From Mycolicibacter terrae (lineage in GTDB: Bacteria; Actinomycetota; Actinomycetes; Mycobacteriales; Mycobacteriaceae): a stretch of DNA of 64,000 nt. The notes under the pieces are model-generated. The model saw nothing but the letters and a program-made list of their open reading frames with translations. It ran no database searches and was not told the DNA's origin. A program made the translations under genes and the position numbers. The stretch is from positions 2,604,001 through 2,668,000 of the forward strand of contig NZ_AP022564.1 in assembly GCF_010727125.1 (NCBI RefSeq). The letters run 5' to 3'. How positions within the stretch are numbered: position 1 is the stretch's first letter; every line of letters starts with the position of its first letter. This document shows, piece after piece, positions 43,331 to 51,751 of the stretch.

Positions 43331-45184
43331 GTGGCGGATAGATTGGCGCTGGTCACCTCGATCGCCGCCCAGCTGATGGCCACCACACCGTCCACGGCGC
43401 CCGCGGTCAGCGAGCGGGTGCTGCAGACGCTGGTGGAGCAGCTCAACGTCGACGCCGGGTTCCTGCGGCACAACGACCACGAGATCAGGGCATCGAAGCT
43501 GGTCGCCGAATGGCCCCCGCGCACCGATCCGCCGGAGCCCGATCCCCTGGCGGTCGTGTCGTTCACCACCGCCGATCCGGTCTTCACCACCTGCGCGCAC
43601 GGCAAGCAGGTGGCCATCATCCGGCCGGAGCCGGCCGAATCCGGCTATGTGCGCCAGATGGCGAGGGATCACGCCATCGAGTCCCTGTCGGTGGCCACCG
43701 CGCCGCTGATCTCGGGCCCGGTGACCACCGGCATGCTCGGGCTGGTCAAGTTCCGCCGGCCCAAGTGGCGCCCGGAGGAACTCAACACGATCGAAGCGAT
43801 CGCGTCGCTGTTCGCACAGTTGCAGGCCCGAGTCGTCGCCGAGGAACGGCTGCGCTATCTGGCCGACCACGACGACTTGACCGGCCTGCACAACCGGCGT
43901 GCCCTGGTCGCGCACCTCTCCGATCGGCTGGTCGCAGGCAATCCCGGCCCCGTCGGTGTCTTCTATATCGACCTGGACCGGCTCAAGCCGATCAATGACT
44001 ACCTCGGGCACTCGGCCGGCGACTGGTTCATCCAGGACTTCGCCCGCCGGCTTCGGGCGTACGCCGGGAACCGGACCATGACGGCCCGGATCGGTGGTGA
44101 CGAATTCGTCGTCATTCCGGATTGGCCGATGTCGATGGCCAGCGCGGAGACGTTCGCCGACCGGCTGCAAGGTGCGCTGCGCGACAAGGTGGAGATCCAG
44201 GGCCACACCGTCACCAGCACGGTCAGCGTGGGCGTGACGGTGGGGCTGCCCGGCGAGGACACCAGCGCCGGTCTGCTGCACCGCGCCGACGAGGCGGTGC
44301 TGGCCGCCAAACGCGGCGGGGGCAACCAGACCGTCAGCTCCACCGACGACATGTCACTGAAGAGTCTGTTCCGCAAGGACATCGAACTGCACCTGCAGGG
44401 CAAGATCGATGACGAATCACTGCTGCTGTACTACCAGCCCGAGGTCGATCTGTGGAGTGGCGCGATCGTGGCGGTCGAGGCGCTGGTCCGCTGGCGGCAT
44501 CCGACCCGTGGGCTGCTGCTGCCCGGCTCGTTCATCAGCATCGCCGAATCGGCCAACCTGGCCGATGATCTGGGCCGGTGGGTGATGCGCAGTGCGTGCG
44601 CGGAATTCAGCTCATGGCAGGCCAACGGCGTCCGGACCAACGCCACCCTGCGCGTCAACGTGTCCCCGGTGCAGTTGGGCGCCCGTGGATTCGTTCAGAA
44701 CGTGGTGGAGACCGTCGAGGAGTTCGGCCTGCGACCGGGGTCGCTGTGTCTGGAGATCACCGAGCGCGCGGTGGTGCAGAACATCGAGAGCACCCGGCGC
44801 ACCCTGGCCGAACTGCGCGAAGCCGGCGTGCAGATCGCGATCGACGATTTCGGCACCGGCTACGCCGTGCTGTCACACCTGAAGGACCTGCCGGTCGACA
44901 CGTTGAAGATCGACACCGTGTTCGTGCGGGAATTGGGCGTCAACCCGGGCGATCTGGCGATCGTCCGAGCGATCATCGCCCTTGCCGAGGCATTCGGACT
45001 GCAGGTGGTCGCCGAGGGCGTGGAAACGTCAGCGGCCGCGCTCACCTTGATGCGGCACGGCTGTCACCGGGCGCAGGGATTCCTGTTCTCGCGACCGGTA
45101 CCGGGTCCGGCCGCCGAATCAATGCTGGCGTCGCGCTGGATGGCGATGCCGTTCCTGGCCGACAGCCAGGCTCTGGTGATCTGA
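43331..45184 (+). CDS. GAF-GGDEF-EAL bifunctional c-di-GMP enzyme
   Basis: A 617-residue protein for synthesis and breakdown of cyclic di-GMP. The GAF sensor is about 15-165. The GGDEF domain (about 175-335) has intact RIGGDEF. The EAL domain (about 355-600) has intact VEAL, DDFGTGY and AQGFLFSRP. The layout equals M. smegmatis MSDGC-1/DcpA and M. tuberculosis Rv1354c. No RxxD inhibitory site lies five residues before GGDEF. The GTG at 43331 is preceded by GGAAGGA and opens at the GAF start; an earlier frame is shadow. Confidence 0.92.
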   Translation: MADRLALVTSIAAQLMATTPSTAPAVSERVLQTLVEQLNVDAGFLRHNDHEIRASKLVAEWPPRTDPPEPDPLAVVSFTTADPVFTTCAHGKQVAIIRPEPAESGYVRQMARDHAIESLSVATAPLISGPVTTGMLGLVKFRRPKWRPEELNTIEAIASLFAQLQARVVAEERLRYLADHDDLTGLHNRRALVAHLSDRLVAGNPGPVGVFYIDLDRLKPINDYLGHSAGDWFIQDFARRLRAYAGNRTMTARIGGDEFVVIPDWPMSMASAETFADRLQGALRDKVEIQGHTVTSTVSVGVTVGLPGEDTSAGLLHRADEAVLAAKRGGGNQTVSSTDDMSLKSLFRKDIELHLQGKIDDESLLLYYQPEVDLWSGAIVAVEALVRWRHPTRGLLLPGSFISIAESANLADDLGRWVMRSACAEFSSWQANGVRTNATLRVNVSPVQLGARGFVQNVVETVEEFGLRPGSLCLEITERAVVQNIESTRRTLAELREAGVQIAIDDFGTGYAVLSHLKDLPVDTLKIDTVFVRELGVNPGDLAIVRAIIALAEAFGLQVVAEGVETSAAALTLMRHGCHRAQGFLFSRPVPGPAAESMLASRWMAMPFLADSQALVI

Positions 45185-45562
45185 CAAGAACATCGCCCGG
45201 TACAAACCGGCACACAACCGCACCCCCGGCTGCCTGCCGGCGAGCGCGGCAGTCGGTGCGGTGCACCAACTCGGCTCGGCGTGCGGCGGCAATCGGCGGT
45301 GCGGACCCCTCGAGGTGCCCCGGGCGAAGCGCTGGGAGGAACTCACCGGTGTCGGCCACGAGGCGCGCTGCTGCGCCCCCGAGCCGTGCAAACCAGTCCC
45401 TCGCATAAATGGAGATAATACATACCTTTCGGATGTCGTCCAACCCACACGAGACTATTAGTCAGGCGCCGTGTGGCGGCGGGGGTGCCGCCCACACCGG
45501 CCGACTCTCCGGCACCGGGAAGGACACCCGCGTCGCGGGCACCGCCCGTCATAATCAGAGGC
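45185..45562. other. 378-bp gap with an AT-rich promoter-like segment
   Basis: No gene was found. Positions about 45405-45435 (ATAAATGGAGATAATACATA) are very AT-rich against the background and contain TAATAC, a good -10 candidate for the PAS gene at 45563. Upstream GC-rich inverted segments could end the GGDEF-EAL transcript. Confidence 0.45.
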
Positions 45563-45967
45563 ATGGAGCGACGCCGGAACACGCAAACCCCCCAGACCCC
45601 GATGGAGACTTTGCGGCAACTGCCGGCTTTGGTCGCTCTCGAACGCATCCCGGTGCCGGTGCTCGCGATCGCCGACGACGGCACCATCTTGTTCGCCAAC
45701 ACCGGTTTCGCCGGCATGCTCGGCTACACCCAGGAAGAGGTGCTGGCCCTGGAATTCCGGCAGATCTTCGGCGACGTCCCGCCCGCTGAGGAGTCCGCCC
45801 TGTCGGTGATGCACTCGTTGGCCAATCTCGTTGTCTCCCTGGAACATCGGGACGGCTCAACGGTGCGTGCGTTAATGAGCAAGTCGGCTCTCGAACGCGC
45901 CGACGACCGGGTTGCGCTCGCGACGTTCCAGGACCTCACCGAACAGCTGTGGCTAGATGAGCGGTAA
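45563..45967 (+). CDS. Small PAS-domain protein
   Basis: A 134-residue protein that is almost only a PAS fold (about 22-130). The sensory core is IPVPVLAIADDGTILFANTGFAGMLGYTQEEVL, and the closing strand is ALATFQDLTEQ. There is no output domain, so it must signal through a partner; the GGDEF-EAL protein upstream is one option (inference). ATG 45563 is chosen because the fold begins soon after. Its stop is 4 bp from the convergent TetR gene. Confidence 0.78.
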   Translation: MERRRNTQTPQTPMETLRQLPALVALERIPVPVLAIADDGTILFANTGFAGMLGYTQEEVLALEFRQIFGDVPPAEESALSVMHSLANLVVSLEHRDGSTVRALMSKSALERADDRVALATFQDLTEQLWLDER

Positions 45968-45971
45968 CGCC

Positions 45972-46649
45972 TCAGCGCTCGACGGCTGAGTCCGCATCGC
46001 CGACCTCAGGGCCCGGGCTGGCCTGATAACGCAGCGCCTCGCGGGCCAGGAATTGCTGAAAGTAGGACAGCGAGTCCGCCGCCACTATCGCGGGCAGCAG
46101 CAGCTCCCACATCCGGGTCAGGCGCCCGACACCGTCGCCGGAGCGCGACAGCAGCCATGTTCCCAGCATGGCTCCGGTGATCGACTCGGCGACCTGAGCG
46201 GGGTCGAGGTCCTCGCGCAGGTCGCCCTCGGCGATCGCTCGTGCGGTCTGGGCGGCCACCGCGGCCGCCCATTCTGCGGCGACGTCACCGCCGAGGTCGT
46301 TGGACTCCGACAGCGCGAAGACCAGATGGCCCGCAGCGCGCGCCTCCTTGTCGGTCGCCAACACCGCGGTAACGGCGAACATGCCGTGGATCATGCCCTC
46401 GAGCGCGGGCGACGACGGCTGGCACATCCCCCGGAAGGTGTGCAACATGGTGGCGAATCCGCCCTCGATGATGGCAACCACCAGGGATTCCATCGAGTCG
46501 AAGTGGTGGTAGAGGGCGCCTTTGGTCACCCCGGCGCGCTCGATGATCGCGGTTCGTCCGGCGGCGACGTAGCCGACCTCGCCGAAGACGTCGATGGCGG
46601 CGTCGAGCAGTTTGCGCCGAGTCGCCTCGGATCGAACCTGGCGTGCCAT
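45972..46649 (-). CDS. TetR regulator, gamma-butyrolactone-receptor-like, second of a pair
   Basis: A 225-residue repressor with an HTH at about 10-55 (AAIDVFGEVGYVAAGRTAIIERAGVTKGALYHHF). The helix order and spacing resemble ScbR/ArpA-type autoregulator receptors of actinomycetes. The ATG overlaps the upstream TetR gene's TGA by 1 nt, so the two are coupled. They may form a heterodimer or respond to related small signals (inference). Confidence 0.85.
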   Translation of the reverse strand: MARQVRSEATRRKLLDAAIDVFGEVGYVAAGRTAIIERAGVTKGALYHHFDSMESLVVAIIEGGFATMLHTFRGMCQPSSPALEGMIHGMFAVTAVLATDKEARAAGHLVFALSESNDLGGDVAAEWAAAVAAQTARAIAEGDLREDLDPAQVAESITGAMLGTWLLSRSGDGVGRLTRMWELLLPAIVAADSLSYFQQFLAREALRYQASPGPEVGDADSAVER

Positions 46650-47335
46650 CAGCCCACCCGATCTCCGGCCACCGCCGCGGTCGCCGACGTGGTCTTGACG
46701 GCCAGCGCTGTGCGCCGCCGGAGGAACTGAAGGAAGTAGTCCAGCCGGTCGGCGGGCACCATGCCGGGGAGCACAACGATCAGGGCCCGCTCGATCTGAT
46801 TCAGGAACCGCTCGGGTTCGTCGAGGTTGCTGGCTTGTCGCAACCCCAGGTACAGCGTCATCAGCACCCGGGCGACGTCCTGCGGATCGCTGTCGACGAC
46901 ATCGCCATCGGCGATCGCCCGTTCGGCGACCACGCTCAGCGCTTGGACCGCGTTGCTGAGCACCGTGGTCTGCAGGCCCTCGGCACGGCCGACCACCGGC
47001 AACAGATGCAGCACCGCGCGCGCGGAGTCACTGCAGATATCCTCGACCGCCATCAGATAGCCGACGTCGATCAGGGTCTCCAGGCCGGAGAGGTTCCGGT
47101 CGACCAGCGCCTGTACCGCCGCCCCGGCCCTGGCCAATTGTTCGTCGATGACGGCCAGAGCCAGCGCATGCTTGGAGCGGAAATGGAAATACATTGCGCC
47201 CTTGGTCAATTCCGCTTCCGCGAGGATGTCGTCAAGGCCGACGTCGTGATAGGGCCGCTGAGCGAACTGATGCGCAGCGGCGCGGATGATCTGCTGGCGC
47301 GTGGCATCGGCGCGCCGGTCGGTGGGTTCAGCCAA
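46649..47335 (-). CDS. TetR regulator, gamma-butyrolactone-receptor-like, first of a pair
   Basis: A 228-residue repressor. HTH about 12-58 (AAHQFAQRPYHDVGLDDILAEAELTKGAMYFHF). It is similar to the following gene in length and in its ending (RLDYFLQFLRRR versus LSYFQQFLAREALR), so they are probably tandem duplicates. The upstream gap (47336-47509) holds AT-rich DNA including CTTTTCTATACT, the likely promoter. Confidence 0.85.
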   Translation of the reverse strand: MAEPTDRRADATRQQIIRAAAHQFAQRPYHDVGLDDILAEAELTKGAMYFHFRSKHALALAVIDEQLARAGAAVQALVDRNLSGLETLIDVGYLMAVEDICSDSARAVLHLLPVVGRAEGLQTTVLSNAVQALSVVAERAIADGDVVDSDPQDVARVLMTLYLGLRQASNLDEPERFLNQIERALIVVLPGMVPADRLDYFLQFLRRRTALAVKTTSATAAVAGDRVG

Positions 47336-47509
47336 GGCGCGATCTCAGCCTCGTCACTGACCGGGAGTCGTACCGCATTGCGCTAACGCTAGCAGGGCGT
47401 TGTTGAAGTGGACTCTTTTCTATACTCGGAATCGTCGGTAACAACCGGTGGCATCCGGAAAACCTCAATTTACCGACGTTGGGCGGCCTTCAGTCTCCGC
47501 AGGTCCGGG

Positions 47510-48646
47510 TCAGGTCGCGGGTAGGGCAAAGACCACGAACTGGGTCACCTCGCGCGGTGCGAAATTGTCGTCGCTGACCAGCACCACCGTTTGCCGGCCG
47601 TCGGGCAATCGCGGCCCCAGAGTGATCCCCTCGATGTTGTCCAGTGGGTCCAGACCCGGTGTGGTCGACAGGTCGGCCAGCAGCGTCTTGGTCATCGGGG
47701 TCACGGCGTGCCCGGCCAGCGCGGGCAGACCCAGCACGTCGGTGGCGTCACCGATCTCGGCCCGATACAGCCGCACCGTGGGGCGGGCGCTGAACGCCCG
47801 CTCGATGACCAGGAAGGCGTTCTCCGACAGTGCCACCAGGTCGGTGAGGCCGTTGGTTTCGGCCGGCGCGGTCGCCGGCTGCAGCGGGTAGGCGTACTGG
47901 GCGGCCGGGGCGCCGGGTTCTCCGCTCGCGTCCAGACGGTAGGCGGTGATGCGGGTCAGCGCACCGTGAGCCTGATCCGGCAGGGCGCCGTCGTCGTAGC
48001 CCGGCCCCTCCATCGCGGCGAACAGCAGCCGGCCCTCGGCGGTCACGGTGAGGCCTTCGAGCGTCTTGTTGCGGCGCGGTCCGGTGCGCCGTGCCGACAT
48101 CGCCTGTTCCGGCGGCAGGGCGAACTGACCGAGGTAGCTGCCGTCGAGCCCGGCGATCCTGACCCAGGGGTCGGCCAGCACCGGACCGTGCGGCCCGCCA
48201 ATGAGCCGCTCACCCTCCGACGTCCAGTACAGCCGCTGTCGGCCGCGGTCGAACGCGATACCTTCCGGGTCGGGCGGCACGACCGGCGGTGAACCGGCGA
48301 AGGACGGCGGCCCGTACGGGCGCCCGCTCTCGTCCAGCAGCGGGTGGACGGCGCTGATCGTCGCATCGTCGACGCCGCGGTCCGACACCGAGAGCCGAAC
48401 CGTGTAGAACCGGGCCGGCCCGCTGGCCGACCGGTCATCGCTGATCACGTAGTAGCAGTCGCGGCCGGAGTCATAACTGATTCCCGACAGACCACCCACC
48501 GCCGTGCCGCCGAATGTGGTGTTCGCCGGCAGCTGGATCTGGCCGAGATATTCCAGCCCCGGCGCCGCCACCGGGGCCTCGCACGGTGTGCAGCCGGCGA
48601 CCAGTAGCCCACACAGCGACAGCAGCCGGGCCAACGTGGAACGCAC
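47510..48646 (-). CDS. Lipoprotein with esterase-like phytase-type propeller
   Basis: A 378-residue lipoprotein. Signal peptide LARLLSLCGLLVAGC with lipobox LVAGC at about residue 20. The rest is a beta-propeller of the 'esterase-like activity of phytase' family: GGLSGISYDSGRDCYYVISDD, then PDPEGIAFDRGRQRLYWTSEGER, then NKTLEGLTVTAEGRLLFAAMEG. Acidic and Glu-Gly motifs at blade ends probably bind metal. GTG 48646 is chosen because it opens the signal peptide. Divergent from the acyl-CoA oxidase-like gene with a 52-bp gap. Confidence 0.82.
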   Translation of the reverse strand: MRSTLARLLSLCGLLVAGCTPCEAPVAAPGLEYLGQIQLPANTTFGGTAVGGLSGISYDSGRDCYYVISDDRSASGPARFYTVRLSVSDRGVDDATISAVHPLLDESGRPYGPPSFAGSPPVVPPDPEGIAFDRGRQRLYWTSEGERLIGGPHGPVLADPWVRIAGLDGSYLGQFALPPEQAMSARRTGPRRNKTLEGLTVTAEGRLLFAAMEGPGYDDGALPDQAHGALTRITAYRLDASGEPGAPAAQYAYPLQPATAPAETNGLTDLVALSENAFLVIERAFSARPTVRLYRAEIGDATDVLGLPALAGHAVTPMTKTLLADLSTTPGLDPLDNIEGITLGPRLPDGRQTVVLVSDDNFAPREVTQFVVFALPAT

Positions 48647-48698
48647 ACCGCACTTTAAACCCGGTTTACCAGCCGCCCCGCCCGGATACCGTGCAGGA

Positions 48699-50618
48699 GT
48701 GACCACCTCCGAAGCTCTCTGCGACACCTTGGACGGACGCTGGCGCGCGGTGAAGAACCGAGTCCGGGCCACCCTCTCCGACGAGAAATTCCGGCCGCAC
48801 TACACCCCCAACACCGCGATCGCCCGTGCCAAGGTCACCGAACAGCTCCGGATCATGGCCGGCACCGGCGTGGCCGCCGACAGTTTCCGCAAGGAGCACG
48901 GCGGAACCGGCGACGTGGGCGCGGCGGTCAGCATGATCGAGATGCTGGCGATGTCCGATCTGTCCCTGATGGTCAAGGCCGGAGTGCAGTGGGGGTTGTT
49001 CGGCGGAGCCGTGGAGAACCTGGGCACCGAGCGCCACCATCGCGCCTACGTCCAGAAGATCATCGACCTCGAGGTGCTCGGCTGTTTCGCGATGACCGAG
49101 ACCGGCCACGGCAGTGATGTGCAGTCGCTGGAGACGACCGCCACCTACGATCCGACGACGAACGAGTTCGTCATCGATTCCACCACCGGTACCGCGCGCA
49201 AGGACTACATCGGTGGCGCAGCCGAAACCGCCACCGTCGCCGCGGTCTTCGCTGCGCTGATCACCGGCGGCAAAAGCCATGGGGTGCACTGCTTCCTGGT
49301 GCCGATCCGGGACGCCGAAGGCAATGACCTGCCTGGTGTCACCACCTCGGACTGCCACTACAAGGGCGGCCTGCCCGGGGTGGACAACGGTCGCATCGTC
49401 TTCGACCACGTTCGGGTTCCGCGGGAGAACCTGTTGAACAGATACGCCGACGTCGATCCCGACGGCAGCTACCGCTCGTCGATCGAAAGCGACGGCCGGC
49501 GGTTTTTCACCATGATCGGCACCCTGATCCGGGGCCGGGTCTCGGTGGGCGGGAGCGCGGGCGCGGCCGCTCGGGTGGCCCTGGACATCGCCACCCGATA
49601 CGCGTTGCAGCGCAGGCAGTTCAGTGCCCCCGGCGATGACGGGGCCGAGCACGAGGTGCTGATCATGGACTACCTGGCGCACCAGCGCCGGCTGTTCCCG
49701 CTGATTGCACGGTCATATGCGCTGCAGTTCGCCCAGAATGAGTTGGTGGGCAGGTGCCACGACCTGCAGACCGCCGACGACCCGGACGCCGAAGAGCAGC
49801 GTGAGCTCGAGGCCCGGGCAGCCGGGCTGAAAGCCGCCAACACCTGGCACGCGTCCCGGGCAATCCAGGAAGCGCGGGAAGCCTGCGGAGGCGCCGGCTA
49901 CATGGCCGAGAACCGGCTGATCGCGTTGCGCGCCGACACCGACGTGTTCACCACCTTCGAGGGCGACAACCACGTGCTGACCCAGCTGGTGGCCAAGCAA
50001 CTGCTGACCGCCTACGCCGACGACATCGCCGGCATGAGCCCGGTCGGCTGGGTGCGGTTCGCCGCCGAGACGGTCGGTGACCGGGTGCTGAAACGTACCG
50101 CGGCAGAAACGATCATCCAGCGGATCGTCGACGCCCGCCAAGACAGCGAGGAGGAGGGCAGCCTGTTCAATCGCGGCACCCAGGTGCACATGTTCGAGGA
50201 CCGCGAGGAATATCTGCTGACCTCGGTGGCCCGCCGGCTGCGGGCCAAGTCCGAGGAGATGAGCGACTTCGACGCCTTCAACTCGGTCCAGGACCACGTG
50301 CTGCACGCGGCCTCCGCCCACATCGACCGGGTGGTGCTGGAGGCGTTCGTCGCCGGCATCGACTCATGCCCGGACCCGCAGGCACGCGAGTTGCTGGAGT
50401 TGGTGTGCGACCTGTACGCACTCAGTGTCATCGAGGACGACAAGGCGTGGTACATCGAGCACCGGTACCTGTCCACCGAGCGGGCCAAAGCCGTCACCCG
50501 AGGCATCAATGACCGGTGCCGGAAGCTGCGGCCGCATGCGCAGACGCTGGTCGACGGATTCGGGATCCCCGAGCCGCTGCGCTATGCCGAGATGCTGCAT
50601 CCCGAACACTTGGACTAG
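48699..50618 (+). CDS. Acyl-CoA oxidase/dehydrogenase family protein
   Basis: A 639-residue flavoprotein of the acyl-CoA oxidase-like branch, longer than ordinary dehydrogenases (about 390). The flavin-binding strand motif is CFAMTETGHGSDVQSLETTATYD. ACGGAGYMAENR and TFEGDNHVLTQLVAKQLL match the ACOX-type C-terminal core, with the catalytic Glu probably in FEGDN. A further 180-residue helical domain follows. The GTG at 48699 has AGGAG nearby. It probably performs the first step of beta-oxidation of an unknown acyl-CoA. Confidence 0.88.
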   Translation: MTTSEALCDTLDGRWRAVKNRVRATLSDEKFRPHYTPNTAIARAKVTEQLRIMAGTGVAADSFRKEHGGTGDVGAAVSMIEMLAMSDLSLMVKAGVQWGLFGGAVENLGTERHHRAYVQKIIDLEVLGCFAMTETGHGSDVQSLETTATYDPTTNEFVIDSTTGTARKDYIGGAAETATVAAVFAALITGGKSHGVHCFLVPIRDAEGNDLPGVTTSDCHYKGGLPGVDNGRIVFDHVRVPRENLLNRYADVDPDGSYRSSIESDGRRFFTMIGTLIRGRVSVGGSAGAAARVALDIATRYALQRRQFSAPGDDGAEHEVLIMDYLAHQRRLFPLIARSYALQFAQNELVGRCHDLQTADDPDAEEQRELEARAAGLKAANTWHASRAIQEAREACGGAGYMAENRLIALRADTDVFTTFEGDNHVLTQLVAKQLLTAYADDIAGMSPVGWVRFAAETVGDRVLKRTAAETIIQRIVDARQDSEEEGSLFNRGTQVHMFEDREEYLLTSVARRLRAKSEEMSDFDAFNSVQDHVLHAASAHIDRVVLEAFVAGIDSCPDPQARELLELVCDLYALSVIEDDKAWYIEHRYLSTERAKAVTRGINDRCRKLRPHAQTLVDGFGIPEPLRYAEMLHPEHLD

Positions 50619-50689
50619 CTGCCGGTTCGCCCTGCGGCCCGCCGCTTTATAGGCTGTCCGCATCGAGCCCAAACGAAGGAGTATCACTC

Positions 50690-51085
50690 ATGGCGTGGTT
50701 CCTCGCGCTGAACGCCTCCCCGACCAAGGGCGGCCAGGCGCCGACCTATGAGCTGCAGGAATCCGCCGATATCGAGCGGATCACCCGGGAGATGGCCAGC
50801 TTCGCCGCAACCGATCAGGCGGTGGCGGTTCCCGCCGTCTTCAACAACGGCCGCCAGCAGGTCACCTTGTACGTGCGTCCGGCCGCCTGGGGCGCCTGGG
50901 CGATCTACGAGCTGAGTGAGGAAGAGCGCCGCGAATTGATGGCCGCCAGCCCGCTGGTCAATGCGCTCGCTCAGGCCCGCGCCGCCAAACAGCAGCAGTC
51001 CGGAGCCCAGCAACCGCAGCAGATGTATGCGCCGCAGGCCCAGCCGAAGCAGTCCGGTCCCTCAGTGATTCCCAGGCTGGACTGA
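50690..51085 (+). CDS. Hypothetical protein with Gln-rich tail
   Basis: A 131-residue cytosolic protein of no recognised family. An alpha/beta N-terminal part (about 1-80; MAWFLALNASPTKGGQ..., VTLYVRPAAWGAWAIYELS) is followed by a Gln/Ala/Pro tail (about 95-131). AAGGAG lies 8 nt before ATG, so expression is credible. It ends before the convergent tRNA-Asn gene. Its function is not evident from context. Confidence 0.7.
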   Translation: MAWFLALNASPTKGGQAPTYELQESADIERITREMASFAATDQAVAVPAVFNNGRQQVTLYVRPAAWGAWAIYELSEEERRELMAASPLVNALAQARAAKQQQSGAQQPQQMYAPQAQPKQSGPSVIPRLD

Positions 51086-51112
51086 GGGCTGGACCGACGC
51101 GTCGGAAAAACG

Positions 51113-51188
51113 TGGCTCCCCCGGGTGGACTCGAACCACCAACCCTCCGGTTAACAGCCGAATGCTCTGCCAATTGAGCTACAGGGGA
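51113..51188 (-). tRNA. tRNA-Asn (GTT)
   Basis: 76 nt including an encoded CCA. The acceptor TCCCCTG pairs with CGGGGGA, the anticodon loop CTGTTAA gives GTT, and the T loop is TTCGAGT. Upstream TAGAGT may be its -10. M. tuberculosis also has asnT near Rv2341-Rv2342. Confidence 0.95.
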
Positions 51189-51322
51189 CCGCTGTCCGCG
51201 TGGACTTGCACGACTCTAGCGCATCCCGAGAGCACCTCCGTCCCACGGGGGTCGCACCGAATCGCCCCGCCGCCGGATGGGGCAGGATGGAACCACCGCA
51301 CCGCCTGTTGTAGGGAGCAGCA

Positions 51323-51577
51323 TTGATCGGGTACGTCGTCGTGATGGGCGTCGGCTACGTGATGGGCACGAAAGCCGGCCGTCGGCGCTACGAGCAGATC
51401 ATCGGCAGCTACCACGCGCTGACCAGCAGTCCGATCGCCAAAGCGGTGATCGACAAGGGCCGGCGCAGCATCGCCAACCGGATCCATCCCGACCAGAAGA
51501 TGGTGACGCTGACCGAACTCGAGGACGGCACCACGGTGATGCGGCCGGCAGACCCCGAGGATCCCGGCCCCCGCTGA
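51323..51577 (+). CDS. Small conserved protein, Rv2342-like
   Basis: An 84-residue protein beginning MIGYVVVMGVGYVMGTKAGRR: a short hydrophobic helix with a GxxxG-type face, then basic residues, as in small membrane-associated proteins. The C-terminal half is polar (MVTLTELEDGTTVMR). The start is TTG at 51323, with AGGGAG 7 nt upstream. It has the position and length of M. tuberculosis Rv2342, convergent with dnaG. Function unknown. Confidence 0.78.
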   Translation: MIGYVVVMGVGYVMGTKAGRRRYEQIIGSYHALTSSPIAKAVIDKGRRSIANRIHPDQKMVTLTELEDGTTVMRPADPEDPGPR

Positions 51578-51594
51578 TCAGGTCGGCGCTTTGC

Positions 51595-51751
51595 GCCCGA
51601 CCCGCTGCATCCGGCCTCCGGCCGGGCTTGCGGTCAGGCTCTCCCCTAACGCCTGACCCGCTGCACCCGACCTCCGGCCGGGCTTGCGGTCAGGCTCTCC
51701 CCTAACGCCTGACCCGCTGCACCCGACCTCCGGCCGGGCTTGCGGTCAGGC
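51595..51751. repeat. Tandem 56-bp hairpin repeat, 2.8 copies
   Basis: Copies start at 51595, 51651 and 51707. Each carries GCCTGACC and GGTCAGGC as arms 29 bp apart, with a GGCCGG inner stem. The array sits between convergent genes and the last copy contains the dnaG stop codon. It probably acts as a multiple terminator. Confidence 0.8.

Noticed and set aside
45380..45450. GCAAACC near an AT-rich stretch, suggestive of a c-di-GMP riboswitch near a GGDEF gene
   Set aside because: The second conserved element and the receptor stems are not present; the motif alone is too short.
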